Assembly (NCBI RefSeq): GCF_008727875.1
Contig: NZ_VTWS01000004.1
Location: 620,001 to 684,000, forward strand
Direction of reading: 5' to 3'
Length of the DNA stretch: 64,000 nucleotides
DNA from: Larkinella humicola
GTDB lineage: Bacteria; Bacteroidota; Bacteroidia; Cytophagales; Spirosomataceae
The translations under genes were made by a program, and so were the position numbers. Under the pieces are notes generated by a model. The model had not been told where the DNA came from and ran no database searches. It saw only the letters and a list, made by a program, of their open reading frames with translations. This document shows, piece by piece, positions 26,387-35,016 of the stretch. Within the stretch, counting starts at the first letter, position 1. The number at the start of each line of letters is the position of its first letter.

Positions 26387-26477
26387 GAAATTCAAGAACA
26401 ACGAATTGGTTTGGGAATTAAAAGAAAGAAGGCGAATGGCAAAAACTTCTACCCTTTGCGGCCGGATTGAATTTGCC

Positions 26478-26516
26478 GGACACGGTTTTGGCGATGGTTG
26501 TGCCAAAACCGTGTCC
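26478..26516. repeat. Perfect hairpin P11 in divergent region
   Basis: Arms of 15 bp (26478-26492 and 26502-26516) around nine bases. Shorter words TTGTCCGG/CCGGACA flank it at 26475 and 26541 and could pair alternatively. The only palindrome of the set placed between divergent genes. Confidence 0.93.
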
Positions 26517-26580
26517 ACAATGTCCGCAAGCGAACAACTATTGTCCGGCTTCGTACACTTTTCAAATTTACCAAAAAATT

Positions 26581-26643
26581 CTGTTCTGATTATCAGCAAG
26601 TTAATTTGTTGGCATGGCAATTGGCATAAAGTAATCAGAACAG
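26581..26643. promoter_or_regulatory. Separated 12-bp inverted repeat before small exported gene
   Basis: CTGTTCTGATTA (26581-26592) and TAATCAGAACAG (26632-26643) are perfect reverse complements separated by 39 bases; the right half ends 43 bases before the ATG at 26687. It could be a pair of operator half-sites or a leader hairpin. TTGGCAT occurs twice inside (26610 and 26621 region). Confidence 0.5.
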
Positions 26644-26686
26644 GAACAACAACTGAAATCATACCAACAACAAATACGAACAAACC

Positions 26687-27064
26687 ATGAAAGCATTATT
26701 TGGTACTTTGATCTGCACTGCGCTATTGAGCGCCAACCTCGCAACGGCCACTCCGAACACGCCCAAAAACCGTTCGTTTGAAACGAGCACATTTGTGACC
26801 AATCAAAACAAAATCTGGGTGGCCGTTGAAAAGTCCTCGTCGACACCGGTAACGGTGGTCTTGCGTAACAAGGACAATGACGTTTTCTTCAAACGGTTTA
26901 TTGGCAAGAACGAGAGCAAGTTTGCAGCAAAACTGGATGTCAGCGGTTTGGCAGACGGCCAGTATGAGCTGGAGTTTATCTCTTCGGAAGGAAGTGTTAA
27001 AAAAACGGTCAACATTGGAAAACCCGCGGTGGTGGAACCGACCCGGATGATTTCCATGAAATAA
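26687..27064 (+). CDS. Small exported protein, unknown function
   Basis: A 125-residue protein with a Sec signal peptide at 1-21 (ending NLATAT) and a single beta-rich domain (NKIWVAVEKSSSTPVTVVLR through LADGQYELEFISSEGSVKK). The domain looks like a short Ig-like or sorting-type module without the anchoring features of a T9SS tail. No catalytic motif is visible and I do not recognise a family. It has its own terminator and an unusual upstream inverted repeat, so it is probably independently regulated. Confidence 0.75.
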   Translation: MKALFGTLICTALLSANLATATPNTPKNRSFETSTFVTNQNKIWVAVEKSSSTPVTVVLRNKDNDVFFKRFIGKNESKFAAKLDVSGLADGQYELEFISSEGSVKKTVNIGKPAVVEPTRMISMK

Positions 27065-27103
27065 ATGATTCTGTAGGATTAGTTTAGGTTAAGAAAGCGC
27101 AGG

Positions 27104-27137
27104 AAAGCTACTTCTGATTCGGAAGTAGCTTTTTTTT
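27104..27137 (+). terminator. Terminator after small exported gene
   Basis: Stem AGCTACTTC (27106-27114) with GAAGTAGCT (27122-27130), seven-base loop, followed by a run of eight T. Confidence 0.93.
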
Positions 27138-27174
27138 GGTTTATTGAAACCCGTAAATCTGATTAATTTTGCGG

Positions 27175-28350
27175 ATGCAACAGCCGCGTACCATCTACAC
27201 TCCTGCTTTTTTTCTTCTCTGCCTGAGTTCATTTCTTTTCTTTGCCAGCTTCAACATGCTGATTCCCGAATTGCCGGGATATTTAACGGCCCTGGGCGGG
27301 GCCGAATACAAGGGCTACATCATCAGCTTGTTCACCATAACTGCCGGGTTATCAAGGCCTTTCAGCGGCCGGTTGACCGACACCATCGGCCGGGTGCCGG
27401 TGATGGCTTTCGGGTCGCTGGTCTGTTTCGTATGCGGTTTTTTATACCCTTTGGTGCCCTTGGTCTGGTTTAACGGCGTGGCGGCCTTGTTGCTGTTGCG
27501 GCTGGTACACGGTTTTTCGACCGGATTCAAACCGACCGGCACCTCGGCTTACGTGGCCGACATTGTTCCCGACGAGCGCCGGGGTGAAGCGATGGGCGTA
27601 CTGGGCCTGAGCGGCAGCATCGGCATGGCATTCGGCCCGGCTTTGGGGAGCTGGCTGACGTCGCTTTTTGGCCTGAATGCCCTGTTTTACACGTCTTCGG
27701 CCCTGGCGCTGCTCTCCATCATCATTTTGTTGAACATGAAGGAAACGCTGACCAACCGCGTGCCGTTTCGCTGGCGTCTGTTGCGGATTTCCCGTCGGGA
27801 TGTGTTCGAGCCTGCGGTTTTTGCCCCATCCCTGGTCACCTTCCTTAATTCTTTTAGTTTTGGTGCGGTCATTACACTGGCTCCCGACTTCAGCCAGGCG
27901 TTGAATGTGGGCAACAAGGGGTTATTTTTTACGGTTTTCACCATTTCTTCCCTGGCGATTCGCTTTCTGGCGGGTAAGATATCCGACGAGTACGGGCGTC
28001 GCCCGGTATTGTGCCTGGCTTCCCTGATCATTACGGCGGCTATGCTTTTACTGGCCTTCAGCACTTCGACTGCGTCATTTTTGCTCGCGGGAGTGGTGTT
28101 TGGTGTTTCGATGGGGATGTATTCGCCAACGGCACAGGCCTGGACTGTTGACCTCAGCAATTCGGGAAATCGGGGACGCGCGCTGGCAACCATGTACATT
28201 GCGCTGGAGGCTGGTATTGGGTTGGGTGCTTATCTTTCAGCTTATCTTTACGACAATAAAACTGATCGGTTCTCGCTGGCTTTTTTTACCATTGCCGTCT
28301 TTTCATCGATTTCGTTTCTTTTTCTTATGGGGAAACAGAAAAAAAAATGA
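27175..28350 (+). CDS. MFS transporter
   Basis: Inner-membrane major facilitator of 391 residues with about 12 helices. The loop 2-3 signature appears as GRLTDTIGRVPVM (residues about 63-75) and its second-half counterpart as GKISDEYGRRPVL (about 271-283), confirming the two-fold MFS repeat. The long hydrophobic first helix begins near residue 9. Substrate unknown; the sequence resembles drug/metabolite efflux carriers. ATG 27175 is preferred to TTG 27169. A TAATTTTG at 27164-27171 is promoter-like but lies too close to the start to be convincing. Stands alone. Confidence 0.88.
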   Translation: MQQPRTIYTPAFFLLCLSSFLFFASFNMLIPELPGYLTALGGAEYKGYIISLFTITAGLSRPFSGRLTDTIGRVPVMAFGSLVCFVCGFLYPLVPLVWFNGVAALLLLRLVHGFSTGFKPTGTSAYVADIVPDERRGEAMGVLGLSGSIGMAFGPALGSWLTSLFGLNALFYTSSALALLSIIILLNMKETLTNRVPFRWRLLRISRRDVFEPAVFAPSLVTFLNSFSFGAVITLAPDFSQALNVGNKGLFFTVFTISSLAIRFLAGKISDEYGRRPVLCLASLIITAAMLLLAFSTSTASFLLAGVVFGVSMGMYSPTAQAWTVDLSNSGNRGRALATMYIALEAGIGLGAYLSAYLYDNKTDRFSLAFFTIAVFSSISFLFLMGKQKKK

Positions 28351-28897
28351 AGAATTTTTAGGGGCTTCAGGCTGTAGAATTAGCAAAAAAAGCGGATTTA
28401 GAAGCAAAAAAGCGCGTTTCAAACCCTTGATTAAATCGGGCGAGTTTTTCCGAACGATATTTTTAGTTGTATATTTATAACCAGTTTAAGGAAATAAAGG
28501 ACCGATTGGTAGGTATAAATCCGAAATGAAGGCATTTCTTAACGATGCGGGCAAATTTACGTACACAAATCTTTCATTCACAAGGGTGCAAACGGGTTTT
28601 CATAGTCAAACAAATAATATTTCGTATAATGGTGTGAAAAAGAAATAGTTACTAATTTTTTTTCAAATTTAATAGTATGGTAAAAACTTGGAAAAATCTA
28701 AAAATCGTGGAATAAATTCCCGAATTAACAAAAAAATGACCTACCCATTTGTATAAATTCAGATAGAAAATTGATACTTTTGTAGTAGGCTTCGCGAAAA
28801 GTCTTCCGAAATTTTATTCTACCAAAACGTTTCAATTTGAAATTTTCGTTTTCTTTACACAAAAAACCAGTTTCAATTTAACCCTACAGTTAGTCTA
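28351..28897. other. 547-base AT-rich intergenic region and leader of the exb/tonB operon
   Basis: No ORF of note and no tRNA. It is clearly more AT-rich than the genes around it. The right part carries the promoter at 28748-28782 and a leader of roughly 110 bases. The left part (28351-28740) shows nothing I can name. Confidence 0.6.
28748..28782 (+). promoter_or_regulatory. Promoter of exbB-exbD-exbD-tonB operon
   Basis: TTTG (28748-28751) and TACTTTTG (28775-28782) match the -33 and TAnnTTTG -7 elements, spaced 23 bases, slightly long. Predicted start near 28789, leaving a 5' leader of about 110 bases. Confidence 0.6.
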
Positions 28898-29731
28898 ATG
28901 AAAACACAATCTCCAACTCCAGCACCAGCTAAAGCAGCAGCTCCCAAGAAAAAGTCGAGCGGTCTGAACCCGGTGTTTGTCATTCCCATTTTGTTTGCCA
29001 TCGCTTTGAGCACGTACATGTTCGTATTTGGCGATGCCAGTCACTTTCAAGGTGGAAATAACGAAAACCTTCCGATCGACGGCGATTATTTTGGGATCAT
29101 CTACAAAGGCGGTTCAATTGTACCTATTCTGTTTACCTGTTTCTTAATTGTGCTGGTTTTCTCAATTGAGCGTTTTATTACGATCGGTCGTGCCAATGGT
29201 TCCGGTTCAATCGACGAGTTTGTTCGGAAAGTAAAGGGTCAGCTCGACCGCAATGAAGTTGAAGCCGCTATCAAAGAATGTGATCGTCAGAAAGGTTCGG
29301 TTGGAAACGTGGTTAAAACGGCTCTGGTAAAATACCAGCAACTCAGAACGGACACGGAACTGACCAAAGAGCAAAAACTGATTGCGCTTCAGAAAGAAGT
29401 TGAAGAAGCGACAACGCTCGAATTGCCGATGCTGGAGAAAAACCTGACCATCATTGCTACGCTGGCTTCTGTATCGACGCTGGTTGCGCTGTTGGGTACG
29501 GTATTGGGTATGATCCGCGCCTTTAGCGAATTGGGATCAACAGGTCAGCCCGATACGGCAGCCTTGTCAACGGGTATTTCAGAAGCCCTTGTAAACACGG
29601 CATTGGGTATCGGTACGGCCGCTATCGCGACGATCATGTACAGCTACTTTACGAGCCGCATCGATGAATTGACGTACAACATCGATGAAATTGGTTTGAG
29701 CATTCAGCAAAACTTTGCCGCACACAATTAA
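28898..29731 (+). CDS. exbB: MotA/TolQ/ExbB proton channel family protein
   Basis: Proton channel subunit of the main TonB energising complex; 277 residues. It has an Ala/Pro/Lys-rich cytoplasmic start, an extra N-terminal helix at about 26-46, a helix at about 73-94 (IVPILFTCFLIVLVFSIERF) and the paired C-terminal helices near 183-210 and 225-250, where LALLGTVLGMIRAF-type small-residue motifs line the channel. First gene of an operon with two exbD genes and tonB, typical of Bacteroidota. Confidence 0.93.
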   Translation: MKTQSPTPAPAKAAAPKKKSSGLNPVFVIPILFAIALSTYMFVFGDASHFQGGNNENLPIDGDYFGIIYKGGSIVPILFTCFLIVLVFSIERFITIGRANGSGSIDEFVRKVKGQLDRNEVEAAIKECDRQKGSVGNVVKTALVKYQQLRTDTELTKEQKLIALQKEVEEATTLELPMLEKNLTIIATLASVSTLVALLGTVLGMIRAFSELGSTGQPDTAALSTGISEALVNTALGIGTAAIATIMYSYFTSRIDELTYNIDEIGLSIQQNFAAHN

Positions 29732-29774
29732 TTGGGGTTCGGTACCGTTTTTACATCACAAAAAACAATAAACT

Positions 29775-30401
29775 ATGCCTATCGTTAAGCCTAAACGGTC
29801 GAGACCTCACATGGACATGACGGCGATGTGTGATGTAGCATTCCTTCTTCTGACCTTCTTTATTTTGACGGCTCAGATCAGAGTACAGGAGGCTGCTGAA
29901 ATCAACCCGCCGACCTCGATCTCCGGTATAAAAGTTCCCGATACCGATATCATGACGATCAGTCTGGATAAGGAAGGGAAAGTGTTCTTCGGTATCGATG
30001 GGCAACCGAATCGGGTAGCAATGCTCGAAAACATTGGTGAAGTCTACGGTATTTCTTTCTCCGATCGCGAGAAGAAAGCCTTCTCGCTGCTGCCAAACTT
30101 CGGGTTGCCGATCAATCAGTTGAAATCCTTTCTGTCGCTGAAATCAGATCAGATGGCACAGGTAAAACAACCGGGAGTTCCCGTCGATTCGACCGCCAGT
30201 CTGCAAACCAACCAGTTATCGCAGTGGGTGTTCAATGCCCGGAAAGCGAATAACAAGCTGCGCATTGCAGTGAAAGGAGATAACCTGGCGAAATTTCCGA
30301 ACTTCAAGAACGTGTTAAGTTCCCTGCAATCGCAGAACATTAACAAGTTTAACCTGATTACAGGGACTGAGGCTCCGCCCGCCGGCTGGACAAATGATTA
30401 A
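29775..30401 (+). CDS. exbD: ExbD/TolR-family protein, longer form
   Basis: 208-residue membrane protein with one N-terminal helix at about 15-34, preceded by HMDMTAMCDVAFLLLTFF, which places the conserved channel aspartate (in MCDVAF). The periplasmic part is longer than in the second ExbD and includes a segment not found in short ExbD proteins (about residues 85-150). It lies 43 bases after exbB. Having two different ExbD subunits suggests a mixed stator assembly (inference). Confidence 0.9.
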   Translation: MPIVKPKRSRPHMDMTAMCDVAFLLLTFFILTAQIRVQEAAEINPPTSISGIKVPDTDIMTISLDKEGKVFFGIDGQPNRVAMLENIGEVYGISFSDREKKAFSLLPNFGLPINQLKSFLSLKSDQMAQVKQPGVPVDSTASLQTNQLSQWVFNARKANNKLRIAVKGDNLAKFPNFKNVLSSLQSQNINKFNLITGTEAPPAGWTND

Positions 30402-30449
30402 TTAAAAACCACAAACTCACGCGATTCATCGCCTTAGATTCGTAACACA

Positions 30450-30980
30450 ATGGCAGATATCGACTCTGGTGGGGGTGGTGGTGGTAAACATAAAGGTGGG
30501 AAAGTCCGCAGTAAAAAAGGGTCTACCCGGGTCGATATGACCCCGATGGTTGACTTGGGCTTTCTTCTCATTACGTTTTTCATTCTTGCCTCCACCTTAA
30601 GTAAACCGTCTTCGATGACACTGAACGTGCCAGACAAGACCGAAAAAGTTGAAACGGAGCCTATCAAGGCGTCCAAGGTAATGACGATTTTCCTGGGGAA
30701 AGAAAACCAGATCCATTACATTTTCGGAAAAGCTGCTAACGAAGACCCGGAATTAAAAACGGTTCAGTATGGCCCCGAAATTCGGAATGCACTTCAGGAA
30801 AACAAGCGCAAAATCGGAGAAAAAGATTTTGTTGTGGTCATCAAACCGACCAAAGAATCTACCTACAAAAATCTGGTGGATATGCTGGACGAGATGGCCA
30901 TTACGAAGACGAAACGCTACGCGTTAGTGGATCAGCTGACTCCGGATGAGAATAAGCTTATTGCCGACAAAATAAAATAA
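30450..30980 (+). CDS. exbD: ExbD/TolR-family protein, second copy
   Basis: 176-residue membrane protein starting with a Gly-rich cytoplasmic tail (SGGGGGGKHKGGK), then RVDMTPMVDLGFLLITFFI with the conserved aspartate, one helix at about 30-49, and a periplasmic domain. It follows the first exbD after 48 bases and precedes tonB. Confidence 0.92.
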   Translation: MADIDSGGGGGGKHKGGKVRSKKGSTRVDMTPMVDLGFLLITFFILASTLSKPSSMTLNVPDKTEKVETEPIKASKVMTIFLGKENQIHYIFGKAANEDPELKTVQYGPEIRNALQENKRKIGEKDFVVVIKPTKESTYKNLVDMLDEMAITKTKRYALVDQLTPDENKLIADKIK

Positions 30981-31020
30981 TGAACGGCTGAAAAGCCAAC
31001 CCAATAATTATTTAATCGCC

Positions 31021-31848
31021 ATGGCAGAAGTAACGAATAACCCTGCAACACTCGATGATATCGTGTTCGCAGATCGTAACAAGGCGTATGGTGCGTATGC
31101 ATTACGGAAAGACTATTCCAGAACAGTTTATCGGGCTCTGATTATTGGGTCGGTACTGTTTCTCCTGGCAATGGCTACTCCTTCAATTATTTCTGTTCTG
31201 ACGCCAAAAGAGGACGAGCAGGCAATGGTTGAAGTGGACCTGATGAAATTACCACCTCCGCCGATTGACCCCAATGAGCCACCACCGCCACCGCCACCAC
31301 CGGTTGAATTGCCGAAGGTGAACACGGTGAAGTTCCTTCCGCCGGAAGTAAAACCGGATGAAGAAGTTCCTGAAGAAACTCCTCCACCAACCGTGGAAGA
31401 GTTGAAAGAAGCCGTTGCGGCCGAAAAAACGCAGGAGGGTGACCCTAACGCCGAAGAGGTGATTGTGGCTCCGGAAGAAACCGCCGGTCCGACCAAAGTG
31501 GAAGCGGCCGTTGAAGCAGCTCCCAAAGAAGACCAAATCTTTACCGTTGTTGAACAAAATCCGGAATTTCCGGGTGGTATGGCTGCTCTTGGCCAGTTTC
31601 TGGGCAAGAACATTCGCTACCCACCCGCAGCCTCCCGGGCTAACATCTCAGGGCGGGTGTTCGTGAGCTTCGTTGTCAACACCGATGGGAGTATTCAGGA
31701 TGTAACCGTTTTGAAAGGACTTGGGTTTGGTACGGACGAAGAAGCCATGCGCGTTGTAAAGGCCATGCCAAAATGGAGACCTGGTAAACAGTCTGGTCGT
31801 CCGGTACGGGTGAAATACAACTTGCCAATCAATTTCCAGTTGGAGTAA
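31021..31848 (+). CDS. tonB: Energy transducer TonB
   Basis: Links the ExbB/ExbD proton channel to outer-membrane TonB-dependent receptors. 275 residues: cytoplasmic start with FADRNKAYGAYALRKDY, a family hallmark in Bacteroidota, one membrane helix at about 39-60, a proline-rich spacer (two poly-Pro runs near 76-94), an acidic/Glu-rich stretch, and the C-terminal TonB domain from about 178 (EQNPEFPGGMAALGQF ... YPPAA ... GRVFVSFVV). Length and layout are normal. Confidence 0.95.
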   Translation: MAEVTNNPATLDDIVFADRNKAYGAYALRKDYSRTVYRALIIGSVLFLLAMATPSIISVLTPKEDEQAMVEVDLMKLPPPPIDPNEPPPPPPPPVELPKVNTVKFLPPEVKPDEEVPEETPPPTVEELKEAVAAEKTQEGDPNAEEVIVAPEETAGPTKVEAAVEAAPKEDQIFTVVEQNPEFPGGMAALGQFLGKNIRYPPAASRANISGRVFVSFVVNTDGSIQDVTVLKGLGFGTDEEAMRVVKAMPKWRPGKQSGRPVRVKYNLPINFQLE

Positions 31849-31856
31849 GGTTGCGA

Positions 31857-32063
31857 ATGAAAGAAAAACCATCTGCCGATCTTTTCAGCCTGACTGTTAC
31901 GGTGCTGATGGGATTGTTATACCTGGGAGGGGGCATCTACCTGATTGCCTCCTCCCAGTCTTTTGGACTGTTGCCTACCGGAATTTTTCGATATCTGTTG
32001 GCAGGCTTGCTAGTCCTATATGGGCTGTTTAGAGCATACCGGGGCATACAACGTTGGCTTTAG
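31857..32063 (+). CDS. Small membrane protein in exb/tonB operon
   Basis: 68-residue protein with two membrane helices (about 11-33 and 42-60) and basic ends (MKEKPSAD; RAYRGIQRW). Function unknown. It starts 8 bases after tonB and overlaps the longest frame of the next gene, so it is translated as part of the same operon. It may help assemble or anchor the PstS-like lipoprotein encoded next (inference). Confidence 0.7.
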   Translation: MKEKPSADLFSLTVTVLMGLLYLGGGIYLIASSQSFGLLPTGIFRYLLAGLLVLYGLFRAYRGIQRWL

Positions 32064-32065
32064 TC

Positions 32066-32998
32066 ATGAATAACCTGATTACGATTGGAATAGGGCTTGC
32101 GTTGACCGGCCTGATTTCCTGCTCAAATCCTCCGCCGGATAACCCAAGCCACGGAACAATCAATGTCACAGCCGATGAATCGCTGGAGCCTATGGTTGAA
32201 TCGATCTACAAGGCCTACGAAGGTGTTTATCCGGGGGCAAAATTTAATGTTGCGTTCAAACCCGAGCAGGAGGCTATTACGACGATGTTGCGTGATAGCG
32301 CCCGGCTGGTGTTTTCGACACGGGAACTGAACGATAACGAGAAATCCGTTTTTACGAAGGAAAAGATTAAGTACAAATCGGAGTTTATTGCCACAGATGG
32401 GATTGCCCTCATCGTTGGCCGGGAAAATCAGGACAGCCTGATTACGATGCCGGAGTTGAGCGCCATTTTCCAGGGAAAGATTACACGCTGGGAACAACTG
32501 AAAAGCGGGAGCCAGAAAGGGCCGATCGTGCTGGTATTCGACAATAATAATTCCAGCAATCTGAATTTTGCCCTGAAACAGTTTAAGGTCTCCGACCTGA
32601 GCCGTATCAAAATTTTTACGGTAAAATCAAACAAACAGGTCATCGATTACGTTCGTAAGAATCCGACGGCATTGGGATTTATCGGCGTTAACTGGATTAG
32701 CGATGGCGATTCTCCCTTAGCTGCTGAGTTGTCAAAAAATCTGCGGGTGATGGGCGTATCAGAGAAGGCAAATCCGGGATCAATCGACGATTTTTTTCAA
32801 CCATTTCAACGGAATTTAGGTTTAAAGTTATATCCTCTGCGTCGAAATGTATACGTGATCAGCCGCGAAGCACATTCGGGTTTAGGAGGAGGGCTGGTCA
32901 ATTATATTGTTCGGGATGTGGGCAGTCTGCTAATTGAAAAAAGTGGTCTTTGGCCCGCAAAACCGTATATTCGGGAGGTAGTTTTGGAAAAGAAATGA
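32066..32998 (+). CDS. PstS-like substrate-binding lipoprotein
   Basis: 310-residue type II periplasmic binding protein related to phosphate-binding PstS. A lipobox (TGLISC, Cys19) marks it as a lipoprotein. The binding fold is seen from INVTADESLEPMVESI, through RDSARLVFSTRELND, and FIGVNWISDGD. No pst ABC transporter genes are near, and in Bacteroidota this gene type travels with exb/tonB, so a role in energising or sensing rather than classical phosphate uptake is possible (inference). ATG 32066 is preferred over TTG 32054. Confidence 0.85.
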   Translation: MNNLITIGIGLALTGLISCSNPPPDNPSHGTINVTADESLEPMVESIYKAYEGVYPGAKFNVAFKPEQEAITTMLRDSARLVFSTRELNDNEKSVFTKEKIKYKSEFIATDGIALIVGRENQDSLITMPELSAIFQGKITRWEQLKSGSQKGPIVLVFDNNNSSNLNFALKQFKVSDLSRIKIFTVKSNKQVIDYVRKNPTALGFIGVNWISDGDSPLAAELSKNLRVMGVSEKANPGSIDDFFQPFQRNLGLKLYPLRRNVYVISREAHSGLGGGLVNYIVRDVGSLLIEKSGLWPAKPYIREVVLEKK

Positions 32999-33026
32999 AA
33001 AATTTTCTGTTTCTAACGCAATTATA

Positions 33027-33034
33027 TACTTTTG
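33027..33034 (+). promoter_or_regulatory. -7 element upstream of TPR gene
   Basis: TACTTTTG matches TAnnTTTG, 59 bases before the ATG at 33094, in a 95-base AT-rich gap. Suggests the TPR gene has its own promoter besides read-through from the exb operon. Confidence 0.5.
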
Positions 33035-33093
33035 CATTTTGTTTTTAAATATAGTAAACCATTTTTTCACCCATTTCTCAACCTGAAATTGGC

Positions 33094-34857
33094 ATGAATT
33101 TCCAAAAGAAAGCTCTGTTGACAGTGGTAGCCGCCGGTTTGTTTGGCTCATTGCAAGCGGTTGCCCAAGACGCACAATCGGGAGTGAAGGATCTGGAAGC
33201 AGGCCGGTATACCAAGGCTCTCCAAACGTTCCAAGGTTTGGCAACCAGTGCTCCTTCTGCCGAAAACTTTTTCTATCTGGGATATGCTCAGTTGAAATCC
33301 GGTAATCCGGACGCTGCCAAGCAAGCCTTTGAAAAAGGCGCGGCTGCCGATCCTAAAAACCAACTCAACAACGTGGGATTGGGTGCTGTAGCCTTGGCTA
33401 AAAAGGATCGTGCTACTGCGAAAACCCTAATCGATAACGCCATAAAAGAAACCAAAAGCAAGGACATCGGAGTGTTGTTGCGCGCTGGTGAGGCCTATAC
33501 GATGTTCAAAGATGCCGGGATGAATGATCCCGCCGAAGCTCTCCGGATTCTGACGATCGCTGACGAGCGGGACAAGAAAAATGAAAACGCCGACATCGAA
33601 ATGGCGTTAGGTGATGCCTATTCCCTCAAGAATGACGGCGGTAACGCTGTTACAAAGTACGAGAATGCGTTGTCGATCCGTCCAAATGATGCGGAAGCCA
33701 AATACAAAATAGGGAATACTTTCCTGCGCGGAAAAAACTATGCGGAAGCGCAAAAATTCTACGCCCAGGCAATCGAAGCTGATCCTGAATTTGCTCCTAC
33801 GTACGAAGATCTGGCAGAAGCATTTTTTGGGTCCAGAGCCTACAAAAATGCGTCCAAAAACATGGATCTGTACATCCAGAAAAGCCAGACTACCGATGTG
33901 GATAAATTGCTGCGTTCGGCACAATTTGACTTCCTGGCCGGCGACAACATGAAAGCTATTCAGAAACTGGACCAGTTGAAGGGAAAAGTGAATAACCCGG
34001 TTATTCAACGGATTTACGGTTGGGCCTATTCAGGATCCGGTAAGTACAATGAAGCGATCGAAGCGTTGAATACCTTCATTAAAACCGCCCCGGAGAAAGT
34101 AATCTATGATGACTACAAATACCTGGGTCGGGCTTATGGACAATTGGGAACACCGGAAGGTGATTCGCTCTCCATCGTGAACCTTGAAAAAGCGGCTCCG
34201 CAGGATTCAACAGAGAACCTGTACCGGGAGATTGGTAAAAACCTGTATGGTGCCAAACGGTATGACCGTGCTATTACGGCTTACAAGAAAGCCATTGCGG
34301 TAGATACCGGAAAAGCGACTACCAACGATTATTTCCAGTTGGGGATGGCCAACTATCTGCTCGGAAGCCGGGTAGGAAGAGACAGCACCATGATGATGGG
34401 TGGCGATACAGCTGCCATTCGTCAGGCGAAAGAAAAATTCTATGCTGCTGCTGACTCTGCCTTCCTGAAGGTCAACAAAATTACGCCTGACTGGTCACCC
34501 GGTTATTATTTCCGGGCTTCGGCTAATTACTTCAGCGACACCAAAGGCGCAATGGTGACCGGTGAGCCAGTACCGCTGTATGAAAAATACCTGGAGGTTT
34601 CGGATAAGGAGATCGCAGCCGATGCGGCCAAGAAAGAAGCGAACAAACGGTACATGATGACAGCCTATAAATTTCTGTCGTCGTACTACGCTAACAAAAA
34701 CGATGCCGTTAAATCGAAAGAATACTTGACAAAAGCTGCCGAACTCGATCCGAATGATAAGGATGTGCAAAATGCACTGAATCCACCGGCACCCCAACCC
34801 GCTGCAAAACCAGCCGCCAAGCCAGCCGCTAAAAAGCCGGCGAAGGCTACAAAATAA
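33094..34857 (+). CDS. Exported TPR-repeat protein
   Basis: 587-residue protein with a Sec signal (1-24, ending LQAVAQ) followed by at least eight tetratricopeptide units (for example AENFFYLGYAQLKSGNPDAA, PNDAEAKYKIGNTFLRGKNY) and a C-terminal Ala/Pro/Lys-rich tail from about 562. TPR arrays make protein-protein scaffolds; here in the periplasm, beside TonB machinery and a PstS-like lipoprotein, so it may organise that complex (inference). The gene order ExbB-ExbD-ExbD-TonB-PstS-like-TPR recurs in Bacteroidota as far as I recall. A terminator follows. Confidence 0.87.
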   Translation: MNFQKKALLTVVAAGLFGSLQAVAQDAQSGVKDLEAGRYTKALQTFQGLATSAPSAENFFYLGYAQLKSGNPDAAKQAFEKGAAADPKNQLNNVGLGAVALAKKDRATAKTLIDNAIKETKSKDIGVLLRAGEAYTMFKDAGMNDPAEALRILTIADERDKKNENADIEMALGDAYSLKNDGGNAVTKYENALSIRPNDAEAKYKIGNTFLRGKNYAEAQKFYAQAIEADPEFAPTYEDLAEAFFGSRAYKNASKNMDLYIQKSQTTDVDKLLRSAQFDFLAGDNMKAIQKLDQLKGKVNNPVIQRIYGWAYSGSGKYNEAIEALNTFIKTAPEKVIYDDYKYLGRAYGQLGTPEGDSLSIVNLEKAAPQDSTENLYREIGKNLYGAKRYDRAITAYKKAIAVDTGKATTNDYFQLGMANYLLGSRVGRDSTMMMGGDTAAIRQAKEKFYAAADSAFLKVNKITPDWSPGYYFRASANYFSDTKGAMVTGEPVPLYEKYLEVSDKEIAADAAKKEANKRYMMTAYKFLSSYYANKNDAVKSKEYLTKAAELDPNDKDVQNALNPPAPQPAAKPAAKPAAKKPAKATK

Positions 34858-34879
34858 CCCCTGGTAATCGTTACTTTGC

Positions 34880-34914
34880 AAAAAGAGGAACCCCTGAAAC
34901 GGTTCCTCTTTTTG
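34880..34914 (+). terminator. Terminator after TPR gene
   Basis: Stem AAAAAGAGGAACC (34880-34892) with GGTTCCTCTTTTT (34901-34913), eight-base loop, T-run within the distal arm. Ends the exb/tonB operon. Confidence 0.93.
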
Positions 34915-34975
34915 TGCGTAAACACCTATTGATAAATACTTCGGTCGGAAAATGCTGTTTTCCTGCCAACAATTG

Positions 34976-34983
34976 TAATTTTG
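34976..34983 (+). promoter_or_regulatory. -7 element upstream of adk
   Basis: TAATTTTG matches TAnnTTTG, 33 bases before the ATG at 35017. It overlaps the longer reading frame from 34981 and supports 35017 as the start. Confidence 0.55.
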
Positions 34984-35016
34984 TGCGTAAACCTGCGTGT
35001 ATCTTGCTATCACTCT

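Larger units (their letters stand above)
26387..26686. other. Divergent control region with two inverted repeats
   Basis: About 300 bases between the RraA-like gene (minus) and the small exported protein (plus). No ORF of note. It contains the perfect hairpin 26478-26516 and a separate 12-bp inverted repeat pair at 26581-26592 and 26632-26643. Confidence 0.7.

Noticed and set aside
27144-27171. TTG and TAATTTTG as an MFS gene promoter
   Set aside because: The predicted transcription start would be at or beyond the ATG at 27175, leaving no leader; possible only if leaderless.
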